NCBI GenBank assembly: GCA_007922225.1
Contig: ML679956.1
Location: 74,560,095 to 74,624,094, forward strand
From: Emydura subglobosa
Lineage: Eukaryota > Chordata > Testudines > Chelidae
Direction of reading: 5' to 3'
DNA: 64,000 bases
The notes under the pieces: generated by a model
Databases searched by the model: none
Seen by the model: the letters and a program-made list of their open reading frames with translations, nothing else
What the model was told of the DNA's origin: nothing
Made by a program: the position numbers and the translations under genes
Shown: positions 10,540-22,180 of the stretch, one piece after another
Numbering within the stretch: position 1 is the first letter of the stretch
Layout of the letters: each line of letters starts with the position of its first letter

Positions 10540-11843
10540 TGACCCTATGCGATATCAGCCTCCTGAGGGTAATAGAGGTGCAAGCATCTGGGTACAGACC
10601 TGGTACTTATTATGCTTTGCTGTGTACCGCCATGATGCCAGCAGAGATAATACTGGAGCACATGGGAAAATGTCCTACCGTGGTGGAAGAAATAAGCAAA
10701 AGATTGCCGAACAGCTCCATGAAAGTTTCCTGGAGATCTCCACAGAGAATTCCCAGGCCATCCCTGTGCACATAAACAGTCTTTTCCGGGGAGCACCGGC
10801 TGCGTAACTGGAGTGGCCACTGGGAAGCAGATATCCACTGCACCTCGCTTTTTCTTCATATTACACATAAAATGTAAGAGCATGTAACCCCTGCAATTTG
10901 ATTGGAATTGCATACTCACCAGATGTGCTTTCCCCAACATCACGGTAGGCCACCATGCTGTTCTGCAACCAGCTGGACTGCTCCGGGATTAAAAATAGCT
11001 CCTGGTTCCTGGGGAGAATGGATCCCCAGCTCCCCTGCCCTGTGTCCCTTTCTCCTCCTCCTCTTCGTCGTCCAGAACATCCTTCTCATTGTTGCCTGAG
11101 TTGGCCCAGGACTCCGACTAATAGGAGGTATCCATGCTGCCTTTGGGGGTCGTGGTGGGGTGGCCACTGGGAATCACATGCAGCTCATTGTAGAAGCAGC
11201 ATGTCTGTGATGCAGAACCAGAATGACAGCTTGGCAGGCGCACCAGAAGACAAGAGAAGCGAAGTTCTTTGATTGTCATGCGAGTCCCTGGTGTAGCCCT
11301 TCTCCTTCATGCCCCGTGTGATCTTTCCGTAGATGTCTACGTTTCTTCGGCTGGATTGGAGCTGTGCCTGCACAGACTCTTCTCCCCACAGACCGATAAG
11401 ATCCACCACCTCCTGTCTACTCCAGGAGCACGTTTGTGGCGGTCAGTTGCCATGATCAGCTGGGCATGCTGATCAAACGGGAAATGGGAACTCAGAATTT
11501 CCTGGGGATTCAACAGGGGAGGCTGTTTAACAGGCTGTTTCCTGTGTAGCCGGCTGCTGTGCAGCGGAGTTAAAAATGATCTCCAGAGCGGCCACAACGG
11601 AGCATTGTGGGATACCTCCTGGAGGCCAATTCAGTCAACTTACACAATGGTGCATCTACACTGCCTCTCTGTCAACTGGTCAACATCAATTAATGCACTA
11701 CGCTTCTTATGGAGGTGGAGCAATTAAGTCGACATTACAGGCAAATTAGGTCGGTGGAAGGGACCTGATAGCATAGACACAGACATTATTAGGTCGACGT
11801 AAGGCGGCTTCCTTTGACCTAAGTTTGTAGTGTAGACCAGGCC
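10540..11843 (-). mobile_element. Harbinger-type transposon remnant
   Basis: The right end, agtgtagaccaggcc at 11829-11843, is followed by TTA (11844-11846). This matches the terminus of the TTA-flanked foldback elements in the window. Moving left on the minus strand there is a noncoding leader (with gtcgac-type motifs), then a broken Myb/SANT-like gene starting at 11453, then further sequence of the same character to about 10540. PIF/Harbinger elements carry a transposase plus a Myb-like DNA-binding partner; only the partner is visible here. The left terminus was not located. A TTA at 11640-11642 followed by gtgcatctacact allows the alternative of a separate 201-bp MITE at 11643-11843. Confidence 0.6.
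11117..11453 (-). pseudogene. Myb/SANT-like DNA-binding protein, broken
   Basis: The start codon (11451-11453) begins MATDRHKRAP, followed by a domain in three frames. After a frameshift near 11415 the frame reads VVDLIGLWGEESVQAQLQ, then RRNVDIYGKITRGMKEKGY. After a second shift near 11280 it reads TIKELRFS and SQTCCFYNELHVI. Spaced Trp residues with an alpha-helical trihelix pattern are typical of the MADF/Myb-SANT proteins encoded by Harbinger transposons, which help the transposase bind its termini. Two frameshifts make it non-functional. Domesticated relatives of such genes exist in vertebrates, but the breaks argue against that here. Confidence 0.7.
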
Positions 11844-11849
11844 TTAGAT

Positions 11850-13534
11850 TGTCACCTCTTTGGGGGTCATAACTTTGTCTATGTGCCGAATGGTGACACT
11901 CCACAATGGCAACACTCAACTTGTTGGAGAAAAGAGGTGATCGCTATACTCAAGAGCCCTTTCTGGGGAAAAATCAGTTTGGGTTTTGTTTGGGTTTCCA
12001 GGGTGGTACACGGCAGCTTGTTGTCTCTCTCTCTCTAGCACTCAGCTGCTGGGAGCTGAAGGCCTAATAAAAGGAATCTCATTTGCCACGTGGAATTTCA
12101 GTTTTGCTACATCTAAATAATTTATTGGACACCGTGTTGTGTATCATCATTCCTCCCGCTCCTCGCTCACCGCAAGTTTTCTGTCATCTCATCCTGCCAC
12201 TGTCAAAGACACAAAAGCCTCTGATCACTGTTCATAACACTGGCTCAGCAGGGCCTAGCTTCCAATGCAATCAACAAGGGAGTAACCAGATCGTTCAGAC
12301 TGCGACTCCATCAGGATTCACAGCAACCCCTGAAGGCACATCAAGGTCGGCATGCATCTCATCCGTTTTATACCGTACTTTATTCCCACATCCCTGTCCC
12401 AGAAGCCCACAATGGCAGATTCATGTTTTTCTTCACAATTAGAGATTATTTATCAGAGGATGCATGTCAGAGGATACATGAAATCTATGACTGACTCAGA
12501 CTACCTATAACAATGGTGTTGCAGCAATCCCAAAACAGGGGACGCAAGACTCGCACGTAGGTGGTCAATATTCAAAACATGTAATAACCATGAACCAGTT
12601 AAATCAGCAGCAGTCTGGCAAAACTCAACAGTCCAAATGGCACGTATGTAGCAGCAGACCTTGAATAACTGCACACACGCAACTCTGTACACACGCACAG
12701 TCACACACACACTTACATCATCACAAACGACTCTTGATTTCTCTTTATCAGGATGGATAAACCATGTATTCCAAAGAGATTAGAGAATTTAAGGTGGTAT
12801 GGAATGTCCCTAGACATGCCTCAGTTGTGTGAGAACAAGATAGTCAAATGTATTTTGGACAGAGATGGTTATGAAAAGGGAGGAGAGAGAAGAAAGAATT
12901 GGTACATGATATTTTGAAATCATTTTTATTCCACAGGTTTTAAAAAGCAGCAGCTTATTTCAAATGTTTCACTTTCAAATATCCCCTCCCCCTCCCCCTT
13001 TTTTTTTTTGGCACCCTTTTCCAGTTTTGCTGTGGAGATAACCGGGGAGTAAAAGGGACAAAGGAGAGGAGGAACATGGAAAGAATCATAATGCATACAC
13101 ACAAGGGGGCCAAATTACGGTAGCACACGCAACCTTAACTCTGTCATTGTTTCACTTTGGAGTGTTTGCCTTTGCAACTTTAGTGTTCTTCTGACAGAGG
13201 AGGGGTTTTTTTGGGTGGAGGGGGGATTATATGTAATATATACACATACATATACAGAGAGAGCAAGACATTTTCCCTGCTGAGTTCCCACATGTGGATG
13301 GTTTAAGAAATTAATGCCCCTCATTTCCCTAGTTATCAATCGTTATCTGTCACGGTCATGCCCTTTCTAAATATTTGGGTTTTGCAATCATGGCTTATCT
13401 CATCAACATCTGTGGGAGACGTTAACTTGCCTCTTCCAAACGATGTACAAGAAAAATACTCTTATCCTACACATATGTCTGGTTTTGCAACCATCCCGCT
13501 TGCATAAAATGCTTCATTTAAATAAAACCATTAC
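11850..13534. other. No gene recognised; pyrimidine-rich tracts
   Basis: Apparently unique sequence. It contains CA-type runs near 12665-12716, a C/T tract with ten T near 12984-13010, and a purine-rich stretch near 13040-13080. No open frame over 120 codons and no recognised transposon. Confidence 0.45.
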
Positions 13535-13640
13535 GAGCCTGATTCTTCCTTCCTGTTTATTTTACACCAGCATAACTTCATGTACTTCCATACAGTTCCT
13601 TAGGGTTTACTCCAGTGTAAATTAAAGAAGAACCAGGCCC
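13535..13640. mobile_element. Short palindromic element (GATTCT family)
   Basis: Left end gagcctgattcttccttcct pairs with the right end, which reverse complemented reads gggcctggttcttctttaat. The middle repeats ttacacca and, inverted, ccagtgtaa. Relatives at 27801-27906 and 30789-30893 share the 'gattct...agaatc' ends, so this is a dispersed foldback family about 105 bp long. It has no coding content. Confidence 0.6.
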
Positions 13641-13995
13641 AACCTGTCTAGCAAGAGTGTCTGAAGACAGACATAGAAACTGACCTTTCGATGACAGAAT
13701 TGTACCAATTAGTTGCACATGGAGTTCAGTTTGGGGTTTGAAACCTTTCTACCAGTATGATATTGCTAATACTAGCATGATTCCCACTCCACATGCAGGG
13801 AACACCTCAAACCAGGCAGACGGGGAAGACTCAGAAAGCACTTATTTGATCCCTAAACTCACAACATACACGACTGGCTAAATCTGAGAGAAATGAACCT
13901 TGGGGATGCTCCATCAGATTATCCGTTCAGCACAAAAGCCTGGCAGTGTGAAGTCAGCGCTGAGGTCAAAGCGGGAGAGAAACCCAATTACCTTT

Positions 13996-14082
13996 CATAG
14001 ATCCGTAGAAGATGAGGTTGGAAGGGACCTCAGGAGGTCATCTAGTCCAATCCCCTGCTCAAAGCAGGACCAACCCCAACCT
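13996..14082 (-). mobile_element. Short CR1 3' tail
   Basis: Reads gaggttggaagggacctcag, then gtcatctagtccaatcccct and aaagcaggaccaacc, the reverse complement of the CR1 3' end. It is almost the same segment as the copy at 6121-6207. Confidence 0.85.
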
Positions 14083-15864
14083 TTTCCAGAAGGGACTGTT
14101 TTGTGTTCACGCTGGGAGCAGAGCAGCTAGATGCAGCATCACTGGGGCACGCTGGGGTGGGGAAGAAACCACAGCAAAGCAAAAACAGGAAAACAAATGG
14201 AAAGATGCAAAAGGCAACACAGGGAGAAAAGAAGAGAATCCCTGATGAGTCCCTGAGAACAGACACAGCAAATGCCATTTCCTGTGGCAAGCTATCAAAA
14301 AATCAGGATTCAAACACCCAGGAGATTTAAAAACTAATCATTTATATTGTTTTTCATGCTCCACCCAGTGTTGCAAGAGACCGACAAGGAGACAGTGCAA
14401 TCTCGCCTGCTGCTTTCTCAGCGGAGCAGTTGGCAAATTTCTGATCAGGTTCTGTGATGGCCAAGGTCCCAGCAACTGGGGCTTGAGAATATCCAAGTCC
14501 CAGTGAGGGCAACTAGATGTTCTGTGCTGATCTCCCAGGCCCTTGGCTCAGCCTGGACAATTGGGTCAGGCAGGCTGGAGGAGGAAAGGGTTCAAAAGTG
14601 TCTAGGGTCCATTATACCTGCGGGGTGCCCCGGAATATGAAGAGGCCGGGATTGGTGTCTGCTAGTCCTGGATCAATGATGTGTGAAAGGCAGAACCCCT
14701 TCAGGTGTCCGGGGGCCCTTAACCAATTTCAGCATCTCAATGGGGCCACTCTGAAATTCCACAGCAGCCTCATGGGACCTTGGGTTGGACGAGCATCGTT
14801 TCAAAGCACCTGCCCATCGCTCTCCCCCATTTGTCGTCACTCAGGGGCAATAGAGCCTGCAGATGCCTACAGAAGTTCCTGAAGACCCAAACAAAAGAAG
14901 TTAAAGTGATAACATTTCCATAGAGAAGCTTAAAGGATCAATAATGGGGAGGGATATGTTGGTCCACAGACCCTGAGCAGGATGGGACCCAGGGACTGGA
15001 AGCAGACTGGGCTGCCCTCTACCAGCTCACTCAATCCCCCTTCCATCCCTTGGGAAGGGTTTCATAGTGTGATTCAGATAATGCTAGTCAGAGCTTGGCC
15101 AGATCATCCCCCACCCAATGCTGCATGGTGCAGTGTGAGCGTATTGTCAGATCCAAACAATGGTAAGTCTTCTAGACCTCTCACACCACGTTAGTATTAT
15201 TTCAGCTAGACCTAGGTTTAATTATGAAGGCACAGCTGCTTCTCTGTTGGGCATTCATTTCTGTGTGGAGAGCACAACTCCCTTCCAGACACTGGCAAAT
15301 CATTTCGTTTGTCACAAAGACAAGACTCACTGGAGCCTCTCCGATTTACCGTAAGACAGGTCCTGGGTCACAATCTGTACTGCCTATTGCAGGGATCAAC
15401 AGCTTCATTATTTCCTAGGCAGTTGCTCTTTGTCTCTGTCTCTCTCGCTCTCTAGTTCTCGCTTTCACACATCGTCCCTGTAGACCAAGACATTGTACAC
15501 ATTTCTGAGTCCATTAGATAAGACAGTCAAGTCTGAGTCCTTTGCAGGTTTTGAAGCGGGACAGCAGAGAGCTAAAATAAAGTGGCAAATGAACAAAAAG
15601 AGTCTTTCATCAGCAGGACGCTGTTTCCAGGTCTGCCATGACTAAAAGTCATTTCAACCTGAAGGCAATTTCAGTAGCCATATGGTGGTCCGCCAGGAGA
15701 CAGGTCTTCACGCCCAATAAATCATTACAAATGCAACATCGCTACCGCTCTCAGCAGAGTCCAAAGAGAGAACTGGCTGTGGACAAACTACCCTCTTGAG
15801 CCACTGAGTCAGGGCTGATGCATCGTGGGTAGCATGCAGTTTACACTGGTATGTGTATATAAAG
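14083..15864. other. No feature recognised
   Basis: About 1.8 kb of mixed composition with only short frames (121 codons or fewer). A short CT-rich stretch lies near 15430-15456. Confidence 0.45.
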
Positions 15865-16192
15865 CAGTGATACTCAGGCCACTGTGGGTTAGAAGCCAAA
15901 TTAGCGACCAACAGCCACTGTAGTGTGAATTCATGGTTTCATTTCAGATAGCACTATATATTCATATTTAAACAGTAAGAGAGGGGAAATATTTAAGTAG
16001 ATATATTCTCACAGCAAAATGACTGGCCAATTATTATTATTGTATCAATTACAATTGGTTAATAACATAGTAAAAGCATCTTGATTGGTTAATTAAGTCA
16101 CACAGTGTTTTAATACCATAGGCTACAAAGAACTGCAGGAGACACATTGAAGAGCCACTTGTGGCTCGCGTGCCTCAGTCTGAGTATCGCTG
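15865..16192. mobile_element. hAT-like non-autonomous transposon
   Basis: Left end cagtgatactcaggccactg and right end, reverse complemented, cagcgatactcagactgagg, form terminal inverted repeats of the CAGTG type. The flanks atataaag (15857-15864) and atacagag (16193-16200) match at 6 of 8 positions, consistent with an aged 8-bp hAT target-site duplication. The 328-bp body is AT-rich and noncoding. Confidence 0.8.
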
Positions 16193-16267
16193 ATACAGAG
16201 GATAATCAACTGCAAACTTTAAGATTTTTTTAAAAAACCAAACACCTGTCATCCTGGGCTGTTTTTA

Positions 16268-16499
16268 AAGGATGGTCTCGTGGGTAAGGCACTGGAGTGG
16301 AACACCGGAGAATGCCTCCAACTCCCAGCTCTACCACAGACTTTAAGTAACTTTTCCAAGGTAGCAGAATCTGTCACCATCTGGAAAATGGGAACACGAC
16401 TTCCTTTCCCCTGCCATTTACCTGCCTTGGCTAGTTAGATACTAAGCTCTTCGGGACAGGGACTGTCTTATGAAGTATATGTACACACCTCGTAGAATG
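16268..16499 (+). mobile_element. MIR-type SINE with tail
   Basis: The plus-strand head ggatggtctcgtgggtaagg resembles an A-box region. The CORE follows (ctttaagtaacttttccaag, ctggaaaatgggaac), and then the tail ctaagctcttcgggacaggg, which is the same tail found reversed at 40745 and 45117. Confidence 0.7.
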
Positions 16500-18054
16500 G
16501 GGCCTTTCACATCAAGGGGTTGTTTGTCGTATGTTTATTACATCCAAAAAACCACATTACAAGAGCATAATTCAGACGGCAAAAAGTCAAGCACTCGATA
16601 GCTAGGCAGACTGAAGGTGGCCTGTGCAACCCTAATTCGCCCCCCTTGTGCATATGCATTTTGATACAGTCTTTAATTATAGGATCACATACTATTTCCT
16701 TCCACAGGGCCCCTGCCTCATTCAATGCATGGGTTGTTATTCAATATATTTTTTCTCCTCCCCATACAATGTGTAGCCCCCAGGGTTCAGTTACTGCCCA
16801 CCAGCCAACCCCTGCTCTGCATACACAGTTATTAATTCTTCCCATCCCATGTCTCAGGCAGGTGGGAGGAATTAATAACTTTGTGTGCAAACAGCAACCC
16901 CTGAGATGGGCTTGCTCCTCAAAACCGATCTGCTGTGCTCCCTGCTCTCTGATTAAGCAATGGACTCCGTAAGGCCTTTCCCCATCAAGAAGCACTGTCC
17001 TGTATGGAGGGGCCGTTCTCTTGGAAGAGCTGGTAGCTTTCCCCATGCCAACGTGAACATCAGGGGAGAGAGGCACATGTATGTACGTAGCAGCATCCTC
17101 ACACCTCCTAGAATAACCAGGCCAGAGGTCAGCCAAAGATGAGCCTTCCACTCCAGGTAACGCACCGACACCATCTGCATCAGCCTCTGATGAGAGGAAC
17201 AGGTCCGTCTCCTCCAAATCAGGGCAGGCTGGAAAACAAGAATTCTGTTTAGCCAAAAATTGAGTTTTGGACTCTTGGTTTCATTCCATGTTGGGCTGAA
17301 ACGGAATTTTTTTTTTTTCCCCCCATGAAAAGAATCAAGAGACCTGCTCAGGCTGATGGACAAGGCCCTCAGCTGGGATTTGGGAGATCTGGGTTCAAGC
17401 CTTCTCTAAATCAGGCACAGCAGAAACTTGACCCTAGGACACCCTAACCCCATGCTATTCTAGGGTATCTTCCTTCACCTTCCTCTACATTCGGAAAATC
17501 ACTCCCCAAAGAAAGTTGTGTCAAAACAGAAGACTGAAACTTGTGACATGGAGATGTTGAATTAATCAGTGTTTTGTTACCAAATTCCTCACCAGCTCTG
17601 GACTCTGACAGTAACTCCCAGGCCCTGAAAGCCTGCTAGGCACATTCAAAGGCGGCAAAACAGACCACTGTTTCCCTGCTGATGCTTGCTCTGGTCCTGG
17701 GATGTGCTACCCATGTGACGACTGGCTGCCTGCTTCTTCCTGGGGCATACATATGCCTGTTTGGCAGACAACTGTCTCCAGCTTCTGCTGCTGTATCTCT
17801 CTCTACATTGTGTGCCGATAAGCGGGACAGACAGTGTATTTTATGGAGGATGCTGCTAAAAAGCAGGGCGTAGCACTGCCAGAACTCTTCCACAGAACCC
17901 CGGCCCAGCGGCAATTAGAAGCCAGAAGGCTGTGCCCGTCACAGCTAGGACTTTGTGCTCACATGCCAAACAGGACAAAACGGAGGCAATGGCAGTGGAT
18001 TTTTAGACTAGGCAATGCAGCCCACCTGGGATATTTCTTTATGTGACTAAATAG
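16500..18054. other. No gene recognised; T tract
   Basis: Apparently unique sequence with a 12-T tract at 17307-17318. The longest frames (171 codons at 16741-17256 minus and 136 codons at 16953-17363 minus) overlap each other in different frames and show no known domain. Confidence 0.45.
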
Positions 18055-18350
18055 CTATTTAGTCGGCTTTGTCTGCACACAGAAGTTGTACTGCTTTCAC
18101 TGTTCCCGTGTAATTAAAGTGGCACACCAGCCTGTGCGTGGATGTAATTATTCTAATATAAAAGTGCTTAGGCTGGTTTAGGGTTAGGGCCACTTCCTGT
18201 AAGGGAATCAGCTATTCCAATATAAGCTCTTTTATACCTGTGGAACTGCATCCACACTAGGCAATGGACCCGTATAACAATTCCAGTAAAAAATACTCAC
18301 ACCTCGAATCCAAGCAATTATACCAGCACAAATACGAGGTCCTAGTGTCC
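18055..18350. mobile_element. Probable DNA-transposon remnant
   Basis: Contains gtctgcacacagaagttgta and later tgcatccacactagg, wording close to the TIR-linked sequence of the other foldback elements, with internal 'ctattccaatataagctc' repeated inversely to 'ctaatataaaagtgctta'. Ends are not clear, so limits are approximate. Confidence 0.35.
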
Positions 18351-18376
18351 CCCGAAGGGAAAAGAAGATCATCAAG

Positions 18377-18724
18377 AGGGGGAATTTGATAGCAGCCTTC
18401 AACTACCTGAAGGGGGGTTCCAGGGAGGATGGAGCTAGGCTGTTCTCAGTGGTGGCAGATGACAGAACAAGGAGCAATGGTCTCAAGTTGCAGTGGGGGA
18501 GGTCTAGGTTGGATATTAGGAAAAAGGTTTTCACTAGGAGGGTGGTGAAGCTCTGGAATGGGTTACCTAGGGAGGTGGTGGAATCTCCATTCTGAGGAGT
18601 TTTTAAGGCCCAGCTTGATAAAGCCCTGGCTGGGATGATTTAGTTGGGGTTGGTCCTGCTTTGAGCAGGGGCTGGACTAGATGACTTCCTGAGGTCCCTT
18701 CCAGCCCTCATGCTCTATGATCCC
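18377..18724 (+). mobile_element. CR1 3' fragment
   Basis: Plus-strand frame encodes [33 protein letters not shown] and LDIRKK, then [17 protein letters not shown], the C-terminal end of CR1 ORF2. The 3' UTR follows (ggtcctgctttgagcagggg, gatgacttcctgaggtccct). 5' truncated just before the IAAFNYLK motif. It is much less damaged than copy B at 8106. Confidence 0.9.
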
Positions 18725-20299
18725 CACACAGCTCTGAGTTCATGAGGTGTTGAGGAGGAGAATCATCCCAGATGAGCCCCCATCTCTTGCCGGCCCCCAA
18801 CCCCCCACAATTCCTACTGGAGGAGAAATTAAGATCCTGGCACACTGACTGTGGTACACGGTTGTTCCAGTGGCAAGGAGTGAGTAGGGGAGCGGAGACT
18901 ATGCAGTGTTAGAGGCCTTCACTTTTCATGTCCTTGCTTTTGTAGTCGGCGAGTTGTGTGAAATCCTGGCTCCAATGAAATCACTAGGAGTTTTGCCATT
19001 GACTGCAGTGGGGCCAAGATGTTACCTGTTGTGTAGAGCGACCCTAAGTGACTCACCCTGCAGAGTTTGTGTCACCTACACACATCCCATCAGAGGTGAC
19101 AATACCAGCAGGTCTTTATCCTCCCCCAGGGGGTTTGGCATGCATCTCTCAAGAATGCACCAGGCTTGATCATTCCTGGGCCAGCTGCACTGACATATTG
19201 ACACTCAGCACAAATCAGAAAGCTCTTTCAAAGAAGCCAAGCACTCGTACAATGCAAATGAAGCCTGGCAAAGCAGAGAGTTATCTGAGCCCAGACCATC
19301 AAGCTTCCACACCAACAATAAGTTACCATCCCTTGAGTGGCGAACAGGAGGGCTGCTTTCCTGATCTACTATTAGCTGTGAAAAAAATCAATTATACCGG
19401 GGTCAATAGGCTTTACAATCAAATTCAGAGCTTTAAACTGTCTGAACATCAGCACATGCAGGCAGCCAAGGGACAAAAGCAGCTATACAACACTCAGAAC
19501 AGATTTCTAGCGTAAGATCGAAGCAGAAATGTTGGGCTGTGGGGTGTTTTCTCTAGACGAGGAGGGGAAATGGATGGTTTCCCTGGTTGAATTTTAGGTG
19601 GGCTTGACATTACTATTGGTTTTACAGTCATCTGAGTAAGCAATTAAGTGTAAGTATAGAAATCGAAAACAAACTACTCAGGGTCACTGATTAGGGCGAG
19701 CAGATGTTCATTGATATTTTGGCACTTGAATACAATGGATCCTTGGTGAATGCAGCCTGATAGACTATGTGCGTCCTTGCTTTTGAAGACTCTGGACATT
19801 GTGGTACGTTCTATGGGAGTGCATAATGAACCCTCTGGCTTCAAGGCATGAGCTGATTGTTGTTAGCTGGGGTCAGGAAGAAAAGCGGCACAGTTGGGGA
19901 ACCTTCCTAACGAAGAACAATCTAGGGCATTTTGTAGTTACCAGTGTGTCCTGCATCACCCACTGTGGTTGTTTGAAGCCCTTGCTTCAACCTGCTGCCC
20001 AGCTCGCTGGCTCTGGGACGGGCAGATGCACAGCCAGCCACAGAACACTCAGTGGGTATCATGGCCAAACTGCCTGGAAAGGGGAGAACCTCGCAGCGCC
20101 ACAGCAACTGCTTTGAGAGACCATTTGCAGTAGGTAACTTCTTGTCCCATGGGTGGACGAGACCCTTCCCTGTGGTCATTGTCACCACCGGCATGAGGAA
20201 CAAGGTGAGCTGTTACACCCACCTGCCTAGGAGAGCCGGGAAATCACATGCCCCTTTCTAAAAGCTAATGTTCCCTGCATGATGCTGGACTAAACAGAG
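18725..20299. other. No feature recognised
   Basis: About 1.6 kb with only overlapping short frames (155 codons or fewer) and no recognised repeat. Confidence 0.45.
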
Positions 20300-20575
20300 T
20301 ATTTGTATTACACAAGCACCTAGAGACCCCAACTGACATCAGAGCCTCATTGTGCTACGCACTGCACAGAGTACGGGTCAGTTTCTGCCCCAAAGATCTC
20401 ACACCAAACAGACAGGACAGAGAAAGGGAAGTATTGTCCCCATTTTACAGATGGGAAACTGAGGCAGAAAGAGTAAGTGACTTGCCCTCAGTTACCTAGA
20501 GCATCAGGAGCAGAGCGAAGAATTTAACCGGCCTCTCTCAAGTCCTAGTCTGGTCTAAGCATAAGCCCATCGTGC
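20300..20575 (-). mobile_element. MIR-type SINE with tail
   Basis: In plus-strand reading: reversed tail (agcctcattgtgctacgcac), reversed CORE (ccattttacagatgggaaac, gtaagtgacttgccctcagt), then the reversed tRNA-like head (ggcctctctcaagtcctagt). Orientation is minus. Confidence 0.8.
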
Positions 20576-21224
20576 CTTCCGGACATTTCACTTCCTGAAA
20601 AATGCAGCTGCGTGTAGGCTGGGGCAGGCGAAGGCTGCGCCGATCAAAATGGAGCATTGCAGACTGGGACCTCCTCACTATGTGAAAAATTCGGGTGGCA
20701 TCGGGCCGCATTACAGAACTGCTTGGTCCATGTTTGGCTTGACGGCTGCAATTTGACCATCCCAATTCACATTGTATTCAAGCAGTGACTCGTAGGCAGC
20801 AAACTGTCAGCTATGAAAAATGTCGATAATATGAGGAACGAAGATATTTATACGGAAAATTAAATTAAGCCAATGTACTGGGGATTATGTTATTCTAGCA
20901 CGAGCTGTCGGCTGTCACTAAGAAACATCAGCACGCATGCAGTTCCATCACTACTTATGTATGTGGATGCAGCAATCAAACCAAAGCACCTTCGTTACTG
21001 CAAGAAAACCCAACCCACTGCACCTCCGCTAGTGTCAGCCCAGTTTCTCCCCCAACGCTTGCTAATGCAGCGTAATCAGGCACCGCCAGTCAATACCACT
21101 TGTCAAGGCCAACAGCAAGCACCATTGCCTGACTCATATAGCCTTCAAAGGGCTCCTGACAGCCAGACCGCCGCTGCCAGTGTCAATACAGCATTTATCA
21201 GTGTAAATCAAAGCCTGGAGAAAC
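20576..21224. other. No feature recognised
   Basis: Apparently unique. A plus-strand frame of 216 codons starts at 20873 but runs into the GC-rich repeat after 21225 and has no recognised domain. Confidence 0.4.
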
Positions 21225-21776
21225 GCGGCACGCGAGATGATTTTGAGTGGCACGCGTCAGGGACAGGGAAAGGGGGACAGAGGAGGAAAGAGGCAGGGCT
21301 GGGAGGGGGGAGCAGCCGCCACGCGGCACTGCTTGGGGCTGGGAATGGCTCCTGGCCTGGGTGCTGGGCGGCCTGGGAGCATCTGCCCCTCTCACGCCCA
21401 CTCCCTGCTGGAGGGGCTGGGTCAGTGCGGCCACCGGGGATGTCAGCGGGGGGCAGCTCCTCAGAGGAGGGCCCGACTGGTGCGTCCCCACCAGGCCAGT
21501 GCCAGGGGGCATGGCCCCCTTAGTACGCCACTGCCGCCGCACCCATCACCCCCACAGCTTAGGGGGAAGGGGGAGAGCAGGAAACAGGCCTGCAGACACA
21601 CACACACCCCCCACCACCACCACTGCTGCCACCAACAGGGGGGAGCGCAAATACAAATAGTGGCCCCCAGGCCTGGACAACCATATGCCACTGACCAGGG
21701 CGCTGGGCCCACAGCTCTTGGGAGAGGGGCAGGAGGATGACTAGACACACCCCTGCCCAAAGGTTGCCAACCCCTG
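21225..21776. mobile_element. Probable hAT-like element with GC-rich core
   Basis: The right end reads aggttgccaacccctg, whose reverse complement caggggttggcaacct is a hAT-type terminus. The left side, gcacgcgagatgattttgag followed by tggcacgcg, is typical internal wording of that element. Between them is a GC-rich, G-run-rich core with CA and CAC repeats near 21595-21630. All six frames are open for long stretches because of composition; none is a gene. The left terminus is not resolved. Confidence 0.4.
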
Positions 21777-21843
21777 ATCTAAGCACAGCCGAATTCTACC
21801 TATCTCCAGTGACTGCCAGGCCCCCCTCGCCATAGGAACCACC

Positions 21844-21921
21844 AGGGATGATCTAGGGTTACTTGGTCCTGCAGGGGCTGGTGCTGACTTTGAGAGCCCT
21901 TCCAGCCCTGTATGTCTATGA
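21844..21921 (+). mobile_element. CR1 3' tail, degenerate
   Basis: Reads gggatgatctagggttactt, ggtcctgcaggggctgg, then ccttccagccctgtatgtct. This is the CR1 3' UTR with an internal deletion. Confidence 0.65.
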
Positions 21922-21932
21922 CTGTATATTAT

Positions 21933-22143
21933 GTGAACACCTCACACTCTAACACATTTCATCTCAACACCCACATGCGGTAGGGAAGCGCTGTCCTCCC
22001 CATTATGTGGATGGGGAACGACAGCACAGAAGGGCTAAGTGACGTGCCCAACAATCACGCAGGGAGTCTGTGGCAGAGCAGGAACTCGAACTCAGGTCCC
22101 CCAAGCGAGTGCGCTGCCCTAGCCATTGAGCCATCCTGCCTCT
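21933..22143 (-). mobile_element. MIR-type SINE
   Basis: Reversed CORE (gatggggaacgacagcacag, ggctaagtgacgtgcccaac) and reversed head with a B-box-like aactcgaactcaggt at about 22084-22098. Minus orientation. Confidence 0.8.
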
Positions 22144-22180
22144 TGCCCAGGGGGACAGCACCTTTTTCTTCTAGGTCACT

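Noticed and set aside
11643..11843. Separate 201-bp MITE flanked by TTA
   Set aside because: Kept as an alternative only. The sequence looks continuous with the leader of the Myb-like gene, so the left TTA may be chance.
20873..21523. 216-codon plus-strand frame
   Set aside because: The first half is unique sequence without domain, and the second half is the GC-rich repeat core. The frame is open because of composition.
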